Source: Bacillus spizizenii TU-B-10 (lineage in GTDB: Bacteria; Bacillota; Bacilli; Bacillales; Bacillaceae). From it: 64,000 bases of DNA. The translations under genes and the position numbers were made by a program. The notes below the pieces were generated by a model, which saw nothing but the letters and a program-made list of their open reading frames with translations, did not search any database and was not told where the DNA came from. Every line of letters begins with the position of its first letter. Position 1 is the stretch's first letter. The stretch spans positions 1,627,001 through 1,691,000 of the forward strand of contig NC_016047.1 in the NCBI RefSeq assembly GCF_000227465.1, written 5' to 3'. Shown piece after piece: positions 18,356 to 27,848 of the stretch.

Positions 18356-20287
18356 GTGTTGGAGTTATTCAGTCATTATGTATTGCATTTCGAACGTTAT
18401 TTTATATTAAGCCGACAAAGCACCTTGCTGATCCAATGGTCAATTGTTGTTCTGGCGGGCTTATATCTATCGGTGCATCATCCTAAAATAAACCGGTACC
18501 GCACAATGTTCTTGGCAGGTGTTATATTGCGGATTGTGTTGCTGACGGGGGTGTCTGTTGAACTCATTCACCAGGTGCAAGCAACAAACTTTACCAGCGC
18601 TTACATTAGAGAGGACGGAAATGAACTGCTGCCGCTGCTGCATTTTTTGTTATACGGGTATGTTCTGCTGACGGCTTTTCACTATATGCTGATGCTTCGT
18701 GATCATGGCGGAAAAGGCATGTTTTATACATTCGATCTTGCCGTTGTCAGTTTGCCGATCGTACAAATGGTATTCAGTTTCTTTTCGTATTGGAAGGAAT
18801 ATCCTGATGGGATCGAGCCGATTGAATTCGTGTTTCTGTTTTTCATCATCATTCTTCCTATTGTTTTGAATGTACTGTTTTTCAAACAGTATTGGAGAAC
18901 AAATAAGATTTTATTAGGTTTATTTTATACGATGATTATCGCCCTGCTTGTCCTGCTGCTTGCGCCGTATCCCAGTCAAATCTCGAAAGACTATGGTGCA
19001 GTGATGCCATATACAATTTATTTGACAATGGCGGGATTTTTGATGAGTTATCATCTGCTCAATAAGTCGGGAAAGATTTATGTGCGCGTGTATAAGTGGC
19101 TGACGATGGCTGTTATTGTATTTTTTATCTTGCTCTTAAATCCAATATATAACTTAGGAACAGCTGCTTTCGCTTTATCAAAGCCAGCAAATGTCCATGA
19201 TTCATTCAATTTTGTAGGAGAACACATTTCATCTGAAAAAGCGGAACAGATTCTAAAGACATTTTTTCCTGCGGATGAGACATTGTATTTGCACGATACA
19301 AACATGGATGTGCATTATTTCTACTCATTTGAAAGTATGAGCTATGAGGCAGACGTCGATGAAGTATCCCAAATGATTCGCAATTATCAGTACTTGAAAA
19401 AGCCGAAGGGGAAGACGCTGGCTGATCAGGAGTACGTACGGAAGTCCATCGCTTTCCTTGAGCAACACGGACGTGTGTTAAATAAGGATCATATTGAAAC
19501 AAAAGTATCTAAAGAAGACGGCCAGACAGTCGTTCGTATATTCCTGAAAAATCAATTTCATAAAAAAGATAATGCTGATGATGGCACAGTATTTTATTGG
19601 GAAAAGGAAACCTTAATGGGCTTTAGTGAAGACCCTTCGATTTATCAGCTTGATTCTCTTCGACATGTTCATATCACAGAACAAGATATACACGATAAAG
19701 TGAAGGGAATGTTTACAGCTTTAAAAATACCGAAACAGCCTTATCAAATCACAGATATTGAAAGCGACAGCCTGCTTGGAAGCTTAGTTCGAGTTGAAAC
19801 AAAAGATGGAATTGTTTTGAACTTTGAGACCGACTCCGGCTGTTTACAAAATCTTTCGCTTCCTGTGAAAAAGAATATCTCATTGACAAACGGCCGGCTG
19901 CTGCAGCAGATGTTATTGGTCTTCGGTGCTGATGTATCAGAAATCAAGAAAAAAAGTAGGCAGAGTGATAAGGTGGTATATTCTGATTCTTCTAATGCGT
20001 ATGAGTTTTATGAAGATCAAGGGATGCTAAACGTTTATGTTTACAGCGATTCACCCGATAAGGCATTTCCGTATACGTATCGTGATGGAAAATTGGCTTA
20101 TGAAAAAGTAGCTTCTGCATACCAGGATGTTATTTACAAAAAACGAATGCGTCCGATCATCGTTCAAAGAGGGAATGAATGCTATTATGCATGGCTGATC
20201 ATTATTCAGCCATTTGGCTCAAACCGCCATGATGCTTATGTGGTGGATGGAGAAACACAAGAGGTGAAAAGTCTTTATGAAACATAA
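18356..20287 (+). CDS. ylaA: Membrane protein YlaA with large extracytoplasmic domain
   Basis: About 643 residues. The first ~280 residues hold about eight hydrophobic segments (from YFILSRQSTLLIQWSIVVLAG to MAVIVFFILLLNPIY). The last ~365 are hydrophilic and probably outside the cell, with the pattern of YpeB/PepSY-like repeats (e.g. DGIVLNFETDSGCLQNLSLP, YRDGKLAYEKVASAY, DAYVVDGETQEV). The start is uncertain: GTG 18356 is nine bases after AAAGGA; a TTG at 18347 abuts it. It lies in the ECF operon, so it may sense or respond to the YlaC signal. Function unknown. Confidence 0.85.
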   Translation: MLELFSHYVLHFERYFILSRQSTLLIQWSIVVLAGLYLSVHHPKINRYRTMFLAGVILRIVLLTGVSVELIHQVQATNFTSAYIREDGNELLPLLHFLLYGYVLLTAFHYMLMLRDHGGKGMFYTFDLAVVSLPIVQMVFSFFSYWKEYPDGIEPIEFVFLFFIIILPIVLNVLFFKQYWRTNKILLGLFYTMIIALLVLLLAPYPSQISKDYGAVMPYTIYLTMAGFLMSYHLLNKSGKIYVRVYKWLTMAVIVFFILLLNPIYNLGTAAFALSKPANVHDSFNFVGEHISSEKAEQILKTFFPADETLYLHDTNMDVHYFYSFESMSYEADVDEVSQMIRNYQYLKKPKGKTLADQEYVRKSIAFLEQHGRVLNKDHIETKVSKEDGQTVVRIFLKNQFHKKDNADDGTVFYWEKETLMGFSEDPSIYQLDSLRHVHITEQDIHDKVKGMFTALKIPKQPYQITDIESDSLLGSLVRVETKDGIVLNFETDSGCLQNLSLPVKKNISLTNGRLLQQMLLVFGADVSEIKKKSRQSDKVVYSDSSNAYEFYEDQGMLNVYVYSDSPDKAFPYTYRDGKLAYEKVASAYQDVIYKKRMRPIIVQRGNECYYAWLIIIQPFGSNRHDAYVVDGETQEVKSLYET

Positions 20288-20546
20288 AGAAAAGGAGTCT
20301 GTATTTTTAGATTTATATGACCTATATAAAGAAGGAGAGCTAGAGGACGAATCAATGGAATGGATGAAACAGCATGAGCCCCTATACCAAAAGAATGCGG
20401 AATCCTTAAAGAGTGAATCTTGTTCAGAGAGAAGCCCGGGTGCTAAAGAAGAGAGCCAAATAAGACATATGAAAGTATACCTGTCTTCCATGTATATCTG
20501 TTTCATATTATTGGCCATTTGGATGACGGTGTGGTTTTACTTTTAA
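20277..20546 (+). CDS. ylaB: Small membrane protein YlaB
   Basis: An 89-residue protein with a charged N-terminal part (MKHKEKESVFLDLYDLYKEG) and one C-terminal transmembrane helix (about residues 67-88, YLSSMYICFILLAIWMTVW). The topology, soluble part in and helix at the end, is that of small anti-sigma or accessory proteins, but no zinc motif is present. It overlaps ylaA by 11 bases and ylaC by one base (TAATG). Function unknown. Confidence 0.85.
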   Translation: MKHKEKESVFLDLYDLYKEGELEDESMEWMKQHEPLYQKNAESLKSESCSERSPGAKEESQIRHMKVYLSSMYICFILLAIWMTVWFYF

Positions 20547-21067
20547 TGAAGCGTAGGGATTCTATTGAAGATTTGTATCGACAGTATTACCAAGAAATTT
20601 TAAATTATTTATATAGAAGGACTCATCACCTTGAAACAGCCAAGGACTTAGCGCAGGACACGTTTTTGAAAGCTCTTAACGGCTTGGCTTCGTTTAGGGG
20701 ACATTCTTCCATCAGAACGTGGCTTTACACCATTGCACATCACACCTTTGTCAATTGGTACCGCAGGGATGTCAAATACCAATTTACTGATATCAGCAAG
20801 AATGAAGGATTAACGCAAACAACTTATGAGCAGCCTGAACAGTATTTGTCGCGGACGGTAAAAAGTGAAACCCTAAGGCAGGAACTCCTCCAGTTAAAGG
20901 ATCAGCATCAATCCGTTTTGATTTTAAGAGAATTCCAAGAGCTTTCTTATGAAGAAATCGCTGAGATATTAGGATGGAGTCTTTCAAAGGTGAAAACCAC
21001 ACTTCACCGGGCCAGATTAGAGCTAAAGAAAAGCATGACGAAAAGAAGAGAGGAGGAGCGGATATGA
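20546..21067 (+). CDS. ylaC: ECF RNA polymerase sigma factor YlaC
   Basis: A 173-residue ECF (group 4) sigma factor. Region 2 runs from about residue 9 (IEDLYRQYYQEILNYLYRRT) with the region 2.4-like RTWLYTIAHHTFVNWYRR. Region 4 contains FQELSYEEIAEILGWSLSKVKTTLHRARLELKK, a helix-turn-helix for the -35 element. The ATG overlaps the ylaB stop. It is followed by the ylaD anti-sigma gene. In B. subtilis YlaC drives its own operon and has been linked to oxidative stress. Confidence 0.95.
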   Translation: MKRRDSIEDLYRQYYQEILNYLYRRTHHLETAKDLAQDTFLKALNGLASFRGHSSIRTWLYTIAHHTFVNWYRRDVKYQFTDISKNEGLTQTTYEQPEQYLSRTVKSETLRQELLQLKDQHQSVLILREFQELSYEEIAEILGWSLSKVKTTLHRARLELKKSMTKRREEERI

Positions 21068-21357
21068 CCTGCTTTCTAGTAAGAGACCTGCTTCCTCTGT
21101 ATCTTGAAGGTGATTGTAAAAGAGAAACGGAACACGTCATTAAAGAGCATATAAAGACCTGCAGCAGCTGCAGAGAAATGTATGACATGATGGCTGAGCC
21201 TTTTGAATTGGAAGGCGGACTGGCCGTTGTGGAGGCTTTTCTGCTGGAAGAAGAAATGCGGTTTAAACAGAGGTACTACGGTTTGCTAATCGTTAAAGCT
21301 GCCTGCTGGTTTGGAGCGGCGGTTGCCGTGATGCTCATCATCAAACTGCTGAAATAA
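21064..21357 (+). CDS. ylaD: Zinc-binding anti-sigma factor YlaD
   Basis: A 97-residue membrane protein. An N-terminal anti-sigma domain (LVRDLLPLYLEGDCKRETEH) carries HIKTCSSC, the HxxxCxxC zinc motif of ZAS-type anti-sigma factors. A single transmembrane helix follows at about 76-94 (VKAACWFGAAVAVMLIIKLL), leaving almost no external domain. ATGA overlap with ylaC ensures stoichiometric synthesis. Thiol oxidation of the zinc site is the expected release signal; with no extracellular part, sensing may rest on this site or on YlaA/YlaB. Confidence 0.94.
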   Translation: MTCFLVRDLLPLYLEGDCKRETEHVIKEHIKTCSSCREMYDMMAEPFELEGGLAVVEAFLLEEEMRFKQRYYGLLIVKAACWFGAAVAVMLIIKLLK

Positions 21358-21360
21358 AGA

Positions 21361-21396
21361 AAAGCGCTTGTCCGGTTCCGGCAAGCGCCTTTTTAG
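21361..21396. terminator. Terminator of ylaABCD
   Basis: Outer stem GCGCTTG / CAAGCGC and inner CCGG/CCGG, then CTTTTTAG; the opposite strand can end ylaE. Confidence 0.85.
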
Positions 21397-21397
21397 T

Positions 21398-22009
21398 TTA
21401 AGCTTGAGGATGAATCATGTCGTAGATTGCGGCAAGCTGTTCTTGTGACAGAGCACTGAATAATTTTTCAAAAACGTCAGCTTCCAGAGGTGTTGCCCCT
21501 GCTTGTACCGCTGCATCTATATCATAGCTGTACACACCGTCTTGTAATACAATTGCTGCTTGAAGAATGTGAATCTTTAAAGAAACAGCGGAGAAAAATT
21601 GTTCAAGTGCGAGTGCTTCTTTTTCTGTGAAGCCAAGTTCAATTGCTTTTTCTGTATCAAATTTGTAATGTCCATCTTCGACATACACACATTGTGAAAC
21701 AACGCTGAAAAATTCTGATGTCGACTCCCAGAGAGTTGCGATTACTTGAGCCTCTTCTTTTGTCATTCCTAACTCGACAGCTTTTTCACTGTCAAAATAA
21801 TACACACCGTCTTGTTCGTATATACATTGATTTAATAAATCAATGTATGTATTGAGATCTTCATTTGTGATTGTCTGATGCTGCACATGAACATTGGAGT
21901 TATCAACCATTGTTTTTGCGCTGGCTGCATCAGGGCCGAACGTTAATAGAGCAGCTGAGGTCATTGCGGCAGTCGTTAGCATCGCTTTTTTTACAAATGT
22001 TTTCTTCAT
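21398..22009 (-). CDS. ylaE: Secreted protein YlaE with three 45-residue repeats
   Basis: A 203-residue exported protein. The signal peptide covers residues 1-31 (basic start, hydrophobic core, ASA cleavage site). The mature part is three tandem repeats of exactly 45 residues, beginning at about 62, 107 and 152. Each has a DG.Y.(F/Y)D...A...G.T..EA core followed by a helix (DG at 67, 112 and 157). The first two repeats carry a Cys five residues before DG. No catalytic motif. Function unknown; it is convergent with the ylaABCD operon. Confidence 0.88.
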   Translation of the reverse strand: MKKTFVKKAMLTTAAMTSAALLTFGPDAASAKTMVDNSNVHVQHQTITNEDLNTYIDLLNQCIYEQDGVYYFDSEKAVELGMTKEEAQVIATLWESTSEFFSVVSQCVYVEDGHYKFDTEKAIELGFTEKEALALEQFFSAVSLKIHILQAAIVLQDGVYSYDIDAAVQAGATPLEADVFEKLFSALSQEQLAAIYDMIHPQA

Positions 22010-22221
22010 GTTTCTTCTCTCCCTTTTATGAATTGTGCTACGAATTCCATTATAGGGATAGATTGGCGTCGGAAAAATAGGTTTTATGGTATTTTATGTA
22101 TATCGTTGCCGAACTACTTTTTGCCGGTCACATGTGTCATTGTTAGAACGATTGTCTATGTATGAATGCTGTTTTGCACCTTCCCGACTAAGAAACAGGG
22201 GAGATAAGACTTAATGAAATG

Positions 22222-22249
22222 AAAAACACCGCTTCTTTGCGGTGTTTTT
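22222..22249 (-). terminator. Terminator of ylaF
   Basis: Perfect 11-bp stem AAAAACACCGC / GCGGTGTTTTT with 6-base loop, about 35 bases past the ylaF stop. The 200 bases between this and ylaE hold no gene. Confidence 0.88.
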
Positions 22250-22281
22250 TTGATTACAATGTCTTCAGCGGGGCAATGCTT

Positions 22282-22470
22282 TTAATCAAGCAAGCCTTGC
22301 TCGCGCATTTTCTTTTTTAATGTAAATCCGCCGCCCATTACGGCACAAACAAGCACAATGCTGGCGATAATGCCTGCAGCGCTTTTTTCAGCGATAAAGA
22401 CGCCGATCAGCATAATACTGAAAACTGCTGCAAATGCAAATAATAGTAAAAGCCAATTCATTTTTTTCAT
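22282..22470 (-). CDS. ylaF: Small membrane protein YlaF
   Basis: A 62-residue protein with two hydrophobic segments (about 4-25, WLLLLFAFAAVFSIMLIGVF, and 32-49, AGIIASIVLVCAVMGGG) and a basic C-terminal tail (KKKMREQGLLD). The ATG at 22470 is nine bases after AAAGGGG, and an ATG three codons upstream overlaps the SD. Function unknown; divergent from bipA. Confidence 0.85.
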   Translation of the reverse strand: MKKMNWLLLLFAFAAVFSIMLIGVFIAEKSAAGIIASIVLVCAVMGGGFTLKKKMREQGLLD

Positions 22471-22582
22471 GTTTTCCATCCCCTTTTACGTCTTATATTA
22501 AGTTTACAGAAAAACGTGACGCTTTTAAAGAGGATGTGTGGTATAATATGAAAGTTATTTAATTTTATTAGGAGATGAAAAA

Positions 22583-24421
22583 GTGAAACTTCGAAATGAT
22601 CTTCGCAACATCGCGATTATTGCCCACGTTGACCATGGGAAAACGACTCTAGTCGATCAGCTTTTACATCAGGCTGGTACGTTCCGTGCCAACGAACAGG
22701 TTGCTGAACGCGCAATGGACTCTAATGATCTTGAACGCGAACGCGGCATTACAATTTTGGCGAAAAATACTGCGATTAACTATAAAGATACACGCATTAA
22801 TATTTTGGATACCCCTGGACACGCAGACTTTGGGGGAGAAGTAGAACGAATTATGAAAATGGTTGATGGTGTACTGCTTGTCGTTGACGCATATGAAGGC
22901 TGTATGCCTCAAACACGTTTCGTTCTGAAAAAAGCTCTTGAACAAAATCTGAACCCGGTTGTTGTTGTAAACAAAATTGACCGTGACTTTGCCCGTCCTG
23001 AGGAAGTTATCGATGAGGTTCTTGATCTGTTCATTGAGCTTGATGCCAATGAAGAGCAGCTCGAGTTCCCAGTGGTATATGCTTCCGCGATTAATGGAAC
23101 TGCGAGTCTTGATCCGAAACAGCAGGATGAAAACATGGAAGCTTTATATGAAACCATCATTAAGCATGTTCCGGCACCTGTTGATAATGAAGAGGAGCCG
23201 CTTCAATTCCAAGTTGCCCTTCTTGACTACAACGACTATGTAGGCCGTATCGGAATCGGACGCGTATTCCGCGGCACGATGAAAGTCGGTCAACAGGTTT
23301 CTCTTATGAAGCTTGACGGAACGGCTAAGTCATTCCGTGTAACAAAGATTTTCGGTTTCCAAGGCTTAAAGCGTGTGGAAATTGAAGAAGCAAAAGCAGG
23401 AGACCTCGTAGCGGTTTCCGGCATGGAAGATATTAACGTTGGTGAAACGGTCTGTCCTGTAGACCATCAAGATCCGCTTCCAGTGCTTCGCATTGATGAA
23501 CCGACACTTCAAATGACATTTGTCGTGAATAACAGTCCGTTTGCAGGCCGTGAAGGCAAATATGTAACGGCCCGCAAAATCGAAGAGCGTCTTCAGTCTC
23601 AGCTTCAGACGGATGTGAGCTTGCGTGTTGAGCCAACCGCTTCTCCTGATGCTTGGGTTGTTTCCGGACGCGGTGAACTTCACTTGTCAATTTTAATTGA
23701 AAATATGCGCCGTGAAGGCTATGAGCTTCAAGTTTCAAAACCTGAAGTTATCATCAAAGAAATCGACGGCGTACGCTGTGAGCCTGTTGAGCGTGTACAA
23801 ATTGATGTTCCGGAAGAGCATACAGGCTCAGTTATGGAATCAATGGGTGCCCGCAAAGGCGAAATGATTGATATGATCAACAATGGAAACGGCCAAGTCC
23901 GTCTCATCTTTACAGTTCCTTCCCGCGGATTGATCGGGTACTCCACAGAGTTCCTATCATTAACACGCGGATTCGGTATTCTGAACCATACCTTTGACAG
24001 CTACCAGCCGATGCAGGCGGGCCAAGTCGGCGGACGCCGCCAGGGTGTGCTTGTATCAATGGAAAACGGAAAAGCGACATCTTATGGTATTCAAGGAATT
24101 GAAGACCGCGGTGTCATCTTCGTTGAGCCGGGTACTGAAGTATACGAAGGAATGATCGTTGGAGAGCATAACCGTGACAACGACCTTGTTGTTAACGTCA
24201 GCAAAATGAAACAGCAGACGAACGTCCGCTCTGCGACAAAGGATCAGACAACTACAATTAAAAAAGCGCGCATCATGTCTCTTGAGGAATCTCTAGAGTA
24301 CTTAAACGAAGATGAATACTGTGAAGTAACGCCTGAATCCATCCGTTTAAGAAAGAAAATCCTCAATAAAAACGAACGTGAAAAAGCGGCTAAAAAGAAA
24401 AAAACAGCAGGATTGTCTTAA
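22583..24421 (+). CDS. bipA: Ribosome-associated GTPase BipA/TypA
   Basis: A 612-residue translational GTPase related to EF-G, required for ribosome assembly and growth in the cold in many bacteria. G motifs: AHVDHGKTT (P-loop), [11 protein letters not shown] (G3), NKID (G4) and the switch I RERGITI. Domains follow in EF-G order (beta-barrel, domain III, domain V) with the BipA-specific C-terminal region containing [20 protein letters not shown] start after AGGAGATG. Also called ylaG or typA. Confidence 0.97.
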   Translation: MKLRNDLRNIAIIAHVDHGKTTLVDQLLHQAGTFRANEQVAERAMDSNDLERERGITILAKNTAINYKDTRINILDTPGHADFGGEVERIMKMVDGVLLVVDAYEGCMPQTRFVLKKALEQNLNPVVVVNKIDRDFARPEEVIDEVLDLFIELDANEEQLEFPVVYASAINGTASLDPKQQDENMEALYETIIKHVPAPVDNEEEPLQFQVALLDYNDYVGRIGIGRVFRGTMKVGQQVSLMKLDGTAKSFRVTKIFGFQGLKRVEIEEAKAGDLVAVSGMEDINVGETVCPVDHQDPLPVLRIDEPTLQMTFVVNNSPFAGREGKYVTARKIEERLQSQLQTDVSLRVEPTASPDAWVVSGRGELHLSILIENMRREGYELQVSKPEVIIKEIDGVRCEPVERVQIDVPEEHTGSVMESMGARKGEMIDMINNGNGQVRLIFTVPSRGLIGYSTEFLSLTRGFGILNHTFDSYQPMQAGQVGGRRQGVLVSMENGKATSYGIQGIEDRGVIFVEPGTEVYEGMIVGEHNRDNDLVVNVSKMKQQTNVRSATKDQTTTIKKARIMSLEESLEYLNEDEYCEVTPESIRLRKKILNKNEREKAAKKKKTAGLS

Positions 24422-24477
24422 TCTCTTGCAGAATTTGAAAAGATAGAACCCGCACTTTGCAGGGGAGGGGAATCTTT

Positions 24478-24795
24478 TTGAATGATGTAAGCGAACGCCT
24501 GTCGTTCTTCGCCGCTCTATATCAAGTAGACCGGCAGCCTGCGGCAGGCATGTGGCTGCTGTACGGCACGATTTTTGTGTTGGCTGTTATTGTATTTAAG
24601 CTTGGATTTGCTAAACGGCTTCCGGTATTAAAATCAGCAGTGGTGTATGTATTTCTGGCTTTGGGCTGCACTGTTTTGACCTTTTTAGGAGTGTTTTTGC
24701 CCGTGGCAGAGGGATTGGTCGTCGCTGCGATGATTTTAATCATTTACAAAATTCGGCTGTATCAGTCGAAAAAGGGACAGTCTGCAAAATCATAA
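24478..24795 (+). CDS. ylaH: Membrane protein YlaH
   Basis: A 105-residue protein with three hydrophobic segments (about 28-45, 55-73 and 77-94; e.g. [19 protein letters not shown]). TTG 24478 follows AGGGGAGGGGAATC. YlaH-like family, function unknown. It lies 56 bases after bipA with no terminator between, so probably co-transcribed. Confidence 0.85.
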   Translation: MNDVSERLSFFAALYQVDRQPAAGMWLLYGTIFVLAVIVFKLGFAKRLPVLKSAVVYVFLALGCTVLTFLGVFLPVAEGLVVAAMILIIYKIRLYQSKKGQSAKS

Positions 24796-24827
24796 AAAGA
24801 CTCAGCTGAGAAGCTGAGTCTTTTTTG
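24794..24827. terminator. Bidirectional terminator ylaH/ylaI
   Basis: Stem AAAAAGACTCAGCT / AGCTGAGTCTTTTT flanked by A and T runs. Confidence 0.92.
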
Positions 24828-24852
24828 TGTTGTGTATGGTAAAGCGGCTGCT

Positions 24853-25062
24853 TTATTTTTTGACTTTTTCTTTTTTTTGCTGTCCCGGGTGAAAAGTGAA
24901 TTTTCCCGTTTTCAGCCGTTCTTCTGTTTTTTGGGCAATCCGGTCGTGGCATTCCTGGCACATATATGTATGGATTGGGCGGTTTCGAAGCCGTTTCGCG
25001 ATCAGGGTATCATCATCAATTGTTTCAATTTTATCGCAAATAGAACATTGGACCCTCATCAT
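24853..25062 (-). CDS. ylaI: Zinc-ribbon protein YlaI (DUF2197)
   Basis: A 69-residue protein with two Cys pairs, QCSICDK near residue 5 and YMCQECHD near residue 34, forming a rubredoxin-like zinc ribbon, and a basic tail (QQKKEKVKK). Two adjacent ATG codons follow AGAGGTGAT, so the start could be one codon later. Function unknown. Transcribed downstream of ylaJ direction on the minus strand. Confidence 0.87.
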   Translation of the reverse strand: MMRVQCSICDKIETIDDDTLIAKRLRNRPIHTYMCQECHDRIAQKTEERLKTGKFTFHPGQQKKEKVKK

Positions 25063-25116
25063 ATCACCTCTTTCACTAATATGTATTATAGCACGGATCA
25101 GAAGCTGTCCAAAATA

Positions 25117-25145
25117 AGAAAAAGCTAAAGCGCGAGGCTATAGCT
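25117..25145 (-). terminator. Terminator of ylaJ
   Basis: On the minus strand AGCTATAGC / GCTTTAGCT with one mismatch, followed by TTTTTCTTATTTT; it begins at the ylaJ stop. Confidence 0.75.
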
Positions 25146-25774
25146 TAATCATTGTTATTCTTTTTCATATGATGATCAGATTGATCGTTTTGCTCCTTTT
25201 CCATTTCCTGCTGCTGCTTTCTGTTTAATTGGTCATTTTGCTGCTTTGTTTGCGGCTCGTCTTCATTGTCAATCACATCGTTAGGCACTTCTGGAAGCAC
25301 TCGGCCGACAATCGCAGCTAATTCATCTAGTATGCCTGTTACCGGACGGCCTTTACTGATTTCTCTGCTCATTTCATTCAGGCGGCTGACCGTATCTGGG
25401 TCAGCAATGACAACTGCGTTGGCACCATATCGATCATTTTTTAAAGCCTGTGCCACAGAATATTTAATCGTTTCCACTTTGCTTCTATCCAAAGTATCAT
25501 CGACATCAATTCCAACAACGGCATAACCTCCAAGCACAACGGCTGTTGCATCCTTGACATCGGGATTTTTTTCAGCAACGCTGACAAGATGCTTGGCAAT
25601 ATCCGTTCTTGTTCCATTGTCTTTTGTCTCCTGAGTTGTGTCCTTTACGTGAATCGGTTTGGTTTCCTGCTGTCTTGTTGATTCTTTTTCAACATTCTGA
25701 TCCTGTTTTCCTTGTTGGTAGGCACATGCGGACAGGATAAGCGTCAGCTGTATGAGAATGAAAAGAATTCGCAC
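25145..25774 (-). CDS. ylaJ: YhcN/YlaJ-family sporulation lipoprotein
   Basis: A 209-residue lipoprotein. The signal ends in the lipobox LSAC, followed by a polar linker. The YhcN/YlaJ domain (about residues 60-160) includes IAKHLVSVAEKNPDVKDATAV and VGIDVDDTL. A Gln/Glu/Asn-rich tail ends HHMKKNNND. The family is linked to spore germination and the inner spore membrane. GTG 25774 follows AAGGAGGG; an in-frame ATG ten codons upstream overlaps the SD. Confidence 0.9.
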   Translation of the reverse strand: MRILFILIQLTLILSACAYQQGKQDQNVEKESTRQQETKPIHVKDTTQETKDNGTRTDIAKHLVSVAEKNPDVKDATAVVLGGYAVVGIDVDDTLDRSKVETIKYSVAQALKNDRYGANAVVIADPDTVSRLNEMSREISKGRPVTGILDELAAIVGRVLPEVPNDVIDNEDEPQTKQQNDQLNRKQQQEMEKEQNDQSDHHMKKNNND

Positions 25775-25929
25775 TTGCGGGTTCCCTCCTTGAAATGCAT
25801 TCATTAATTTTATTGTTGAATTAACCTTCTATCTTTATGCACAAAAACATATATTTTAGCAGGCATTCACCTTTTTTCATCGTAAGAGAAGCAGGAAGAA
25901 CTTTGACCCTTATATCAGGAGGCTGAGAC

Positions 25930-27258
25930 TTGAGTAAAATTTATGTGTTAGATACGAATGTGTTATTACAGGATCCTAACGCGATATTTTCTTTTGAAGA
26001 AAATGAGGTTGTCATCCCTGCTGTCGTATTAGAAGAGGTTGATTCAAAGAAACGGTATATGGACGAAGTTGGGAGGAATGCAAGGCACGTATCTAAGCTG
26101 ATTGATGCGCTAAGACAAAAGGGCAGGCTGCATGAGCATGTTCCGCTCGACACGGGCGGCACACTGAGAATTGAACTGAATCATCGTTCGTTTCACCAGC
26201 TGCAAGAGATCTTTATTGAAAAGACGAACGATAATCGCATATTAGCCGTTGCGAAAAACTTAAGCCTCGAGGAAGAAACGAAGGAGAATGGCAGACCGGT
26301 TATCCTCGTCAGCAAGGATGTACTTGTCAGAGTGAAAGCGGACGCAATCGGACTGCTTGCCGAAGATTTCTTAAATGACCGGGTCGTGGACAATGATGAA
26401 ATGTACAGCGGCTATAAGGATTTATATATCAGCCAGCAGCTGTTCAACTCTTTTTATGGTAAAAATCAAATTTCAGTAAATGATATAAAACAGCACGCGT
26501 TTTATCCGAATCAATTCGCATTAATGAAGGATGAGCTGGGAGGATCCTCCTCTGCAGTCGGAATTGCAGATAAAACCGGAACGGTATTAAAAAGACTCGT
26601 ATTTGATGATGAACATATATGGGGAATCAGACCGAAAAATGTTCAGCAGACAATGGCATTAGAGCTTTTGCTGCGTGAAGATATTCCGCTTGTCACCCTG
26701 ATCGGAAAAGCGGGAACCGGCAAGACGCTTTTAGCATTGGCAGCGGGACTATTACAGACAGAAGACTTAGGAATATACAAAAAGCTGGTCGTGGCGAGAC
26801 CGATTGTTCCTGTTGGCAAAGACATCGGATACTTGCCGGGCGAAAAAGAGGAAAAGCTAAAGCCTTGGATGCAGCCGATTTTTGACAACTTGGAGTTTCT
26901 GTTTAATGCGAAAAAACCGGGGGAGCTTGAGGCCATTCTGGCAGGTATTGGCTCAATTCAGGTAGAGGCGCTGACTTATATCAGGGGGAGAAGCATTCCA
27001 GATCAATTTATTATTATTGATGAAGCGCAAAATTTGACCAGGCATGAGGTAAAAACACTGCTGACGAGAGTCGGTGAGGGGAGTAAAATTGTCTTAATGG
27101 GCGATCCTGAACAAATTGATCACCCATATTTAGACAGTCTGAACAATGGTTTGGCCTATGTGGTTGAGCGGTTTAAAGGACAACCCATCTCAGGCAGCGT
27201 GAAGCTGTTAAAAGGTGAGAGATCAGGCCTCGCCCAGCTTGCAGCTGACTTGCTGTAA
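25930..27258 (+). CDS. ylaK: PIN-PhoH ATPase/RNase YlaK (PhoH2-type)
   Basis: A 442-residue fusion of an N-terminal PIN domain (YVLDTNVLLQDP, residues 4-15, with conserved acidic residues, about 1-140) and a C-terminal PhoH P-loop domain (LIGKAGTGKTLLALAAG ~258-274; IIIDEAQN Walker B). PhoH2 proteins are reported to be RNA helicase/ribonucleases; other Firmicute toxins use the same PIN fold, but no antitoxin gene lies beside it. TTG start after AGGAGG. Monocistronic, convergent with ylaL. Confidence 0.94.
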   Translation: MSKIYVLDTNVLLQDPNAIFSFEENEVVIPAVVLEEVDSKKRYMDEVGRNARHVSKLIDALRQKGRLHEHVPLDTGGTLRIELNHRSFHQLQEIFIEKTNDNRILAVAKNLSLEEETKENGRPVILVSKDVLVRVKADAIGLLAEDFLNDRVVDNDEMYSGYKDLYISQQLFNSFYGKNQISVNDIKQHAFYPNQFALMKDELGGSSSAVGIADKTGTVLKRLVFDDEHIWGIRPKNVQQTMALELLLREDIPLVTLIGKAGTGKTLLALAAGLLQTEDLGIYKKLVVARPIVPVGKDIGYLPGEKEEKLKPWMQPIFDNLEFLFNAKKPGELEAILAGIGSIQVEALTYIRGRSIPDQFIIIDEAQNLTRHEVKTLLTRVGEGSKIVLMGDPEQIDHPYLDSLNNGLAYVVERFKGQPISGSVKLLKGERSGLAQLAADLL

Positions 27259-27260
27259 TA

Positions 27261-27746
27261 CTAAATGATTTCGATTTCTTTTATATCGGTGATGGGCTGT
27301 TTGTGATCAACTGGATCTTCAAAGTAAATATGAACGGGGCCACCTTCTTGAATCGGCTTGCCTGCCTCACTGAAATGGACAATACTGTTCAAAGCGGTTT
27401 CCAGAGGAACGGCGGCCTTTCCCGAACTTGTGACAAATACGCATTGTGTCGCAGAGCTGGGCGGCTCGGCATTTTTCAGCACAGTCCCAAGTTTCATTGC
27501 AAAGCTGCCGTTCATCAGTTTTTGCTTCTCGTATTGTTTTTCCGTCTTTAATGTCGGCGGCGCAATCCGGCCCTCTCTGATGACGCGTTCAGGATCAAGA
27601 TCGGATTCATCCCCGGCTGATTGTAAATGTGAGTCTTGACTTGCCCCTTTGCGGTCAAACGAAAATTTGCGATCATCAAAAATCCATACGCTTGGATCAA
27701 TGGTGATCGGATATGTAACATTGCCTTTTACTTGTATAACGCTCAT
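27261..27746 (-). CDS. ylaL: Conserved protein YlaL
   Basis: A 161-residue soluble protein starting [20 protein letters not shown], with ATG 27746 after AGAAGGGGG. It has a basic/acidic middle ([16 protein letters not shown]) and a beta-rich C-terminus. No motif that I recognise. Its stop is three bases from the convergent ylaK stop and no obvious terminator lies between. Function unknown. Confidence 0.85.
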   Translation of the reverse strand: MSVIQVKGNVTYPITIDPSVWIFDDRKFSFDRKGASQDSHLQSAGDESDLDPERVIREGRIAPPTLKTEKQYEKQKLMNGSFAMKLGTVLKNAEPPSSATQCVFVTSSGKAAVPLETALNSIVHFSEAGKPIQEGGPVHIYFEDPVDHKQPITDIKEIEII

Positions 27747-27848
27747 GATATAACCCCCTTCTCTCAAAATTATAAAAGTTTTCGCATGAATTGTCACTTT
27801 GTGTACAAATTATGTGTATTGAAATGCTCAGGGAGCGAGGGTGGTTGC

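Noticed and set aside
25930-27258. Toxin-antitoxin module based on the PIN domain of YlaK
   Set aside because: The PIN domain is fused to PhoH and no antitoxin-sized partner overlaps or precedes it. PhoH2 is the better assignment.
27636-27848. N-terminal extension of YlaM from an upstream ATG
   Set aside because: It runs through the divergent ylaL coding and promoter region, lacks an SD, and the glutaminase family starts near ATG 27849.
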